The notes beneath the pieces are model-generated. The model saw only the letters and a list, made by a program, of their open reading frames with translations. It was not told where the DNA came from and searched no databases. From Gemmatimonadota bacterium (lineage in GTDB: Bacteria > Latescibacterota > UBA2968 > UBA8231), in assembly GCA_009845645.1 (NCBI GenBank), contig VXZF01000586.1:1-10009 (forward strand): DNA of 10,009 nucleotides, given 5' to 3'. A program made the translations under genes and the position numbers. Below are positions 6,517-10,009 of this stretch, piece by piece (within the stretch, counting starts at the first letter, position 1; every line of letters starts with the position of its first letter).

Positions 6517-7724
6517 GTAAGAAATGGGTCTCCACGCGCTTTGCTTCGCCCACTCAGGACTTCGATCTTGACAGTCTGGTCCGCCGCTTGCGCCGGGGCT
6601 TCTTTATCGCCCTAGCTTCTGCTGCGGCCCTTCTGCTCATCGTCGTTGCAATCAACCCTTTTGAAAAAGACGAGAAGAAGACACCCCGGCCCCTGACGAC
6701 CAAATTCATCAAGCGCGAGCCGCGCCTGACCAAGCCGCTGGAACTGCGCAAAATTCCCCAGCCCAAGCGCCAGCTCGCGCGCCGCGAAGTCCAGCTAGCG
6801 CAAGCGCGCATGGACCAAGTACAGGCCACAGCCTCGTTCAACACCCGCAGCCTAATCGCCGGCGTCGGTGGCTCGGGAATCCGCCTGTCAGGGCAGACTG
6901 CCTTCAGCACGATGAGCGGTATGACCATAGAGCCCAAGCTGACGGCAGCGGCCGTGACCAGTACCCGAACCTCCGAGCACAAAATTGACATGGGCCTAGA
7001 GATGCTCGACGTCAACAACATGGACACTGGTCGCTACCGCGCCATTATCGTCCAAGACGCCACGGACAAGCAGGCCCTCAAAGGCTTTGTCAAGCTAGCC
7101 CAAGTCATGTCCTCGCGGGCACTGGCCGGCGGGACCTCCGGCTATGGCACGGTCACGCTCCGAGTCAAAACCATCGACCGACTGCGCGATGTGATCAACG
7201 AATATACCGGCCTCAAGGCCGAGTTCCTCGGCTTTGTCACGTTCGACGACCCGCGTCTTATGGAAATACCTATCATCCTGCCGCAGGGATCGCCCAACGC
7301 AGCTGAAATGGCCAACTTGGCCCAGTATCTGATGTCGGGTGGATTTTCATTCAGCGGGATCTACGGCGAAGCACTAGAAAAGTACGGCGGCCTAATCAAC
7401 GGCAAGGACTTCTGGTCCGAGCGCCTGCCGGAGGATCACCCCGTCTATACCTCCTTCTTCGACCTGAGTGGGGGCATGCCTTTCGGCTATAGCCCCTCAC
7501 TAGGGCAGGGCAAATTGGGCGTTAGGCCCTGGAATTATCTGCGTGGCTATTACATCAAAGGCAGGTTGGCAAGCGTCACGCCTGGCGACGGTGGTTGGGG
7601 CTGGGAAAACGACGGACGCGGCGGAGACTCGACGCGCCAGCTACAACTAGCCGTCAACATCATCATCTACGCCCTGACGCAGGAAGGGTCAATTACCCAA
7701 CGCCTCATGCAGATGGTCAACTAG
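6513..7724 (+). CDS. Single-pass membrane protein with proline-rich linker and DUF4159 domain
   Basis: The product has 403 residues. A cytoplasmic tail of about 28 residues (basic RRLRRG before the membrane) precedes one transmembrane helix (FFIALASAAALLLIVVAINPF, about 30-50). A Pro/Lys/Arg-rich stretch to about 95 (KTPRPL, EPRLTKPLEL, IPQPKRQL) resembles the periplasm-spanning linker of TonB-like proteins. The globular part matches DUF4159: DTGRYRAIIVQDATDKQALKGF, then TFDDPRLMEIPIILP, YLMSGGFSF, LPEDHPVYTSFFDLSGG, GYYIKGRLASV, GWGWEN, and the final helix AVNIIIYALT. The family has a glutamine-amidotransferase-like fold but no known reaction. The 'GGF' segment is followed by Ser-Gly-Ile rather than the usual Asp pair. 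The TonB transmembrane SxxxH motif is missing, so it is not clearly an ExbBD-driven transducer. The start overlaps the upstream stop by ATGA with AGGAGG in place. A membrane-anchored partner of the CsgG/FlgT-like protein is the natural inference. Confidence 0.9.
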   Translation: MSKKWVSTRFASPTQDFDLDSLVRRLRRGFFIALASAAALLLIVVAINPFEKDEKKTPRPLTTKFIKREPRLTKPLELRKIPQPKRQLARREVQLAQARMDQVQATASFNTRSLIAGVGGSGIRLSGQTAFSTMSGMTIEPKLTAAAVTSTRTSEHKIDMGLEMLDVNNMDTGRYRAIIVQDATDKQALKGFVKLAQVMSSRALAGGTSGYGTVTLRVKTIDRLRDVINEYTGLKAEFLGFVTFDDPRLMEIPIILPQGSPNAAEMANLAQYLMSGGFSFSGIYGEALEKYGGLINGKDFWSERLPEDHPVYTSFFDLSGGMPFGYSPSLGQGKLGVRPWNYLRGYYIKGRLASVTPGDGGWGWENDGRGGDSTRQLQLAVNIIIYALTQEGSITQRLMQMVN

Positions 7725-7746
7725 GCTTCACTGCAAAGCTAAACCC

Positions 7747-7785
7747 AAAGCAGGTGTCAGGTTTTTAATCCCTGACACCTGCTTT
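7747..7785 (+). terminator. Perfect 15-bp hairpin, weak terminator or repeat-type palindrome
   Basis: The arms 7747-7761 and 7771-7785 are exact inverted complements around a 9-nt loop (TTTTTAATC). It sits 22 nt after the DUF4159 stop and 14 nt before the next ATG. The arm ends CTTT and is followed by CACTT, so there is no proper U-tract in either direction. It may attenuate transcription between the two gene pairs, stabilise the upstream 3' end, or be one copy of a dispersed REP-like palindrome. Only a genome-wide copy count would separate these. Confidence 0.6.
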
Positions 7786-7799
7786 CACTTAAGCCGCCC

Positions 7800-8618
7800 A
7801 TGTCCAAGCTCGCCCTAGCAAGCCTCTGCGCCGGCCTATTGAGTTGCGCCGCACAACAGGCCGAATACTACATCGACCAACTCGCCGATCCGAGGCGTCA
7901 AGTCCGCCTCGACGCCAGCCACGCCTTGGTGCAACTAGGCAGCGCAGCCGTCGAGCCTTTGCTGGACCGCGCAACCGCTGGCAGCGATAGCCTGCGCTAC
8001 ATTACCGCGCAAATCCTCGGCCAAATCGGCGACCGGCGCGCCACCCCCTTCCTCAAATCGCTCCTCCGCGACGACAATCGCTATGTCCGCGAACAGGCCG
8101 TCCGCGCCCTCGGCCAACTCGACGACCCCCACCTCCACGCGACCTTAGCCAGCGTCCTCGCCGACGACTCAGTCCCCGAGGTGCGCGGCGCGGCAGCTTG
8201 GAGCTTGGGCAATCTCCGCGACACCACGGCCGTGCCTTCTCTGGTGCGCGCCTTGGTGGATACCATCCCCTCGGTGCGCCGACAGGCCCTCGCCGCGCTG
8301 CAGTTTCTGTGGACCTCAGAGGCCGAAGCGGCAACCCTCGCCGCGCTGCGCGACCGCGACGACAACGTGCGCTACATCGCCGCGCAGCTATTGGGACACC
8401 ACCGGACGCATCGCGCCCTCGACGCGCTGTGCCTCGCCTTGACCGACGACAACATCTGGGTCCGCGCAGAAAGCGCCCGCACCCTCGGCCGCATCGGCGA
8501 CACCACAGCCGTGAGGCCGCTAGAGCGCATGTTCGCCGAGCGCGAAGGTCCCGACCACGAGGCCGCCAAAGAGGCATTGCATCTGCTCACGGGCCTAAAC
8601 TACGCGGTCGCCCCCTAA
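7800..8618 (+). CDS. HEAT-repeat lipoprotein
   Basis: The product has 272 residues. MSKLALASLCAGLLSC gives an ideal lipobox, L-L-S-Cys16, which supports the ATG even though no Shine-Dalgarno sequence precedes it (the 14 nt before it are mostly pyrimidine, after the hairpin). Seven clear PBS-lyase-type HEAT repeats of about 31 residues run from about residue 27 to 245, each with a '..VR..A...LG..' helix: for example DDNRYVREQAVRALGQL, DSVPEVRGAAAWSLGNL, RDDNVRYIAAQLLGHH and DNIWVRAESARTLGRI. A short degenerate eighth helix (EAAKEALHLL) ends the array. Such alpha-solenoids bind other proteins; being lipid-anchored, this one should act as a scaffold in the periplasm or on the surface. No enzymatic motif is seen. 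The stop is one base before the TTG of the next gene, so HEAT lipoprotein and FG-GAP protein are probably coupled. GC content is high and no frameshift is visible. Confidence 0.92.
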   Translation: MSKLALASLCAGLLSCAAQQAEYYIDQLADPRRQVRLDASHALVQLGSAAVEPLLDRATAGSDSLRYITAQILGQIGDRRATPFLKSLLRDDNRYVREQAVRALGQLDDPHLHATLASVLADDSVPEVRGAAAWSLGNLRDTTAVPSLVRALVDTIPSVRRQALAALQFLWTSEAEAATLAALRDRDDNVRYIAAQLLGHHRTHRALDALCLALTDDNIWVRAESARTLGRIGDTTAVRPLERMFAEREGPDHEAAKEALHLLTGLNYAVAP

Positions 8619-8619
8619 T

Positions 8620-10009
8620 TTGCGCGTCTTTCCGCTGTTTTGCGGCGCGCTGCTATGCGCCCTCCCCCTGCGCGCCCAACCCCAATTTAGCGACCAAACC
8701 GCTGCCGCTGGCATCACCTATCGCAATGCATTTGGCGGACAAGAAAAGCACTACATCCTAGAATCCCACGGCAGCGGCGCGGCCTTCTTCGACCACGACT
8801 CCGACGGCGATCTCGACCTCTACATAGTCAACGGAGCCACTTTTGCCACGTACCGCGACCACTCGGGGCCGGGCAACGAGCTCTACCGCAATCGCGGCGA
8901 CGGCACTTTTGCGGAAATCACCCGAGAAGCTGGGGTCGGCGACGCTGGCTGGGGCGGTGGCGTGGCCGTGGGCGACACCGACAACGACGGTCACCCAGAC
9001 CTCTACGTGACCAACTACGGAGCCAACGTGCTCTATCGCAATCGCGGCGGAGACCGCTTTGTCGATGCAACTCGAGAAGCGGGCGTTGGCGGCGATCAAT
9101 ACAGCGCCAGCGCGGCCTTTTTCGACTACGACCATGACGGGGACCTCGACCTCTACGTGACTAACTACGTCGTCTTCGACGCCGAGAACCTGCCGGCGGA
9201 GCCACAACTCTGCACCTTTTTCAGCGGCCTCCAAGTCTATTGCGGCCCTAAAGGCTTAGTCGGCGCGCCGGACGTGCTCTATCGCAACGAGGGCAACGGT
9301 GTATTTACTGACGTCACCCAAGCGTCCGGCGTGGCAGCCGCCAACCGCTATTACGGCTTGGGCGTGGTCCCGGCCGACTACGATTCCGATGGCGATAGCG
9401 ACCTTTTTGTCGCCAACGACGAAACTCCCAACGTGCTCTTCCAAAACCAAGGCGACGGCACTTTCCAAGATGTCGCCCTCATCGCGGGCGTGGCGTACAA
9501 CGGTGACGGCGATGTCGAAGCCGGTATGGGCGTGGACTTTGGCGACTACGATCAAGACGGCGACCCAGACTTGTACGTAACCCACTTTTTTACCGAGACG
9601 AACACGCTCTACCGCAACGAGGGCGGCGTGCGTTTCTCCGATGTCACCACCACGGCTGGTCTCGCCGCGGCCACAGTAGAGATGTTGGGTTGGGGAACGC
9701 GCTTTTTCGACTACGACAACGACGGTCGCCTCGACCTCTTCGTCGCGAACGGCCACGTATATCCGCAGGTTGACCAAGCCGCAACCGGCACTACCTACCG
9801 CCAACCCAACCAACTCTTCCGCAACGAGGGCGGCGGCCGCTTCGCCCCAGTATCAGTCGGCCTTGAGCTGATGCAGGCCAAAGTCAGCCGCGGCACCAGC
9901 TTTGGCGACTACGACGACGACGGCGATATCGATCTCTTCGTCGTCGAACTAAACGACGCGCCAACTCTGTTGCACAACGATGGGGGAAATGAGGGAAACT
10001 ATCTCGTGG
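8620..10009 (+). CDS. Secreted CRTAC1/ASPIC-like FG-GAP (VCBS) repeat protein, C-terminus outside the window
   Basis: 463 codons read from TTG 8620 without stop. An in-frame stop at 8596-8598 bounds the frame and no ATG or GTG exists near the start, so the TTG, giving MRVFPLFCGALLCALPLRAQ as signal peptide, is the only sensible start. The mature chain has seven calcium-binding FG-GAP/VCBS repeats, each with D.D.DG..D: DHDSDGDLD, DTDNDGHPD, DYDHDGDLD, DYDSDGDSD, DYDQDGDPD, DYDNDGRLD and DYDDDGDID, most followed or preceded by 'LYRN.GDGTF' strands. This is the seven-bladed propeller of integrin-alpha/CRTAC1-type proteins. A CTFFSGLQVYCGPKG segment holds the Cys pair typical of the ASPIC/UnbV family. 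The final readable residues, NEGNYLV, open the expected C-terminal UnbV_ASPIC domain, which lies past the window. It is an extracellular, calcium-stabilised adhesion or carbohydrate-associated protein by family; its exact ligand is unknown. The ribosome probably reinitiates from the HEAT gene. Confidence 0.93.
   Translation, partial: MRVFPLFCGALLCALPLRAQPQFSDQTAAAGITYRNAFGGQEKHYILESHGSGAAFFDHDSDGDLDLYIVNGATFATYRDHSGPGNELYRNRGDGTFAEITREAGVGDAGWGGGVAVGDTDNDGHPDLYVTNYGANVLYRNRGGDRFVDATREAGVGGDQYSASAAFFDYDHDGDLDLYVTNYVVFDAENLPAEPQLCTFFSGLQVYCGPKGLVGAPDVLYRNEGNGVFTDVTQASGVAAANRYYGLGVVPADYDSDGDSDLFVANDETPNVLFQNQGDGTFQDVALIAGVAYNGDGDVEAGMGVDFGDYDQDGDPDLYVTHFFTETNTLYRNEGGVRFSDVTTTAGLAAATVEMLGWGTRFFDYDNDGRLDLFVANGHVYPQVDQAATGTTYRQPNQLFRNEGGGRFAPVSVGLELMQAKVSRGTSFGDYDDDGDIDLFVVELNDAPTLLHNDGGNEGNYLV

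Noticed and set aside
6513..6800. TonB energy transducer call for the DUF4159 protein
   Set aside because: It has one helix and a Pro-rich linker, but no SxxxH in the helix and no TonB C-terminal domain, and no ExbB/ExbD gene is in the window.
8053..8577. Minus-strand Arg-rich frame of 174 codons and the plus-strand frame 8198-8761
   Set aside because: Shadows of the GC-rich HEAT repeats; extreme Arg/Pro content, no start context, and they conflict with a well-supported gene.
8758..9813. Two long minus-strand open frames (158 and 185 codons) rich in Val and Glu
   Set aside because: They arise from the repeated GAC/GGC codons of the FG-GAP repeats read in antisense, and no ribosome site or recognisable fold is present.
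8782..9940. Tandem DNA repeat suggested by recurring GAC-TAC-GAC-rich blocks
   Set aside because: The repetition is at protein level (FG-GAP calcium loops), with diverged DNA and unequal spacing; it is not a satellite or CRISPR array.

Overview
The window looks like chromosome from a Gram-negative bacterium. It has an outer-membrane-type protein ending in phenylalanine, three probable lipoproteins, and several Sec signal peptides. Canonical Shine-Dalgarno sites and sigma70-like promoters are present. DUF4159-, HEAT-, CBM9-like and CRTAC1/ASPIC-type secreted proteins together recall uncultured FCB-group or related environmental lineages, but no marker gene allows a taxonomic call. There are no tRNA, rRNA, CRISPR, transposase or phage genes.

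Left half, minus strand, read from right to left. A secreted CBM9-like protein (4368-5321) has a strong promoter and a strong intrinsic terminator. The U-tract of that terminator runs directly into the -35 box of the next promoter. That promoter drives a three-gene run: a 989-residue probable outer-membrane beta-barrel protein (1257-4226), a lipoprotein (472-1242), and a second lipoprotein that leaves the window at base 1. Tight spacing (TAA-GG-ATG, then a 4-base ATGA overlap) indicates one operon.

Right half, plus strand. A 169-bp divergent intergenic region (5322-5490) separates the two halves. First come a secreted CsgG/FlgT-like protein (5491-6516) and, overlapping it by ATGA, a single-pass membrane protein with a Pro/Lys-rich periplasmic linker and a DUF4159 domain (6513-7724). 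A perfect 15-bp hairpin follows, then a HEAT-repeat lipoprotein (7800-8618). One base later comes a secreted seven-repeat FG-GAP/VCBS (CRTAC1-like) protein from a TTG start (8620 to the window end, truncated just as its UnbV/ASPIC domain should begin).

Every complete gene encodes an envelope or exported protein and none is a recognisable enzyme. The reasonable inference is an envelope-assembly or surface-display locus, possibly with two modules (barrel plus lipoproteins; CsgG-like plus DUF4159). The actual substrate and function cannot be read from the sequence. The most checkable novelties are the terminator-promoter fusion, the repeat-decorated promoters, the plus-strand starts without Shine-Dalgarno sequences, and the two tightly coupled gene pairs.
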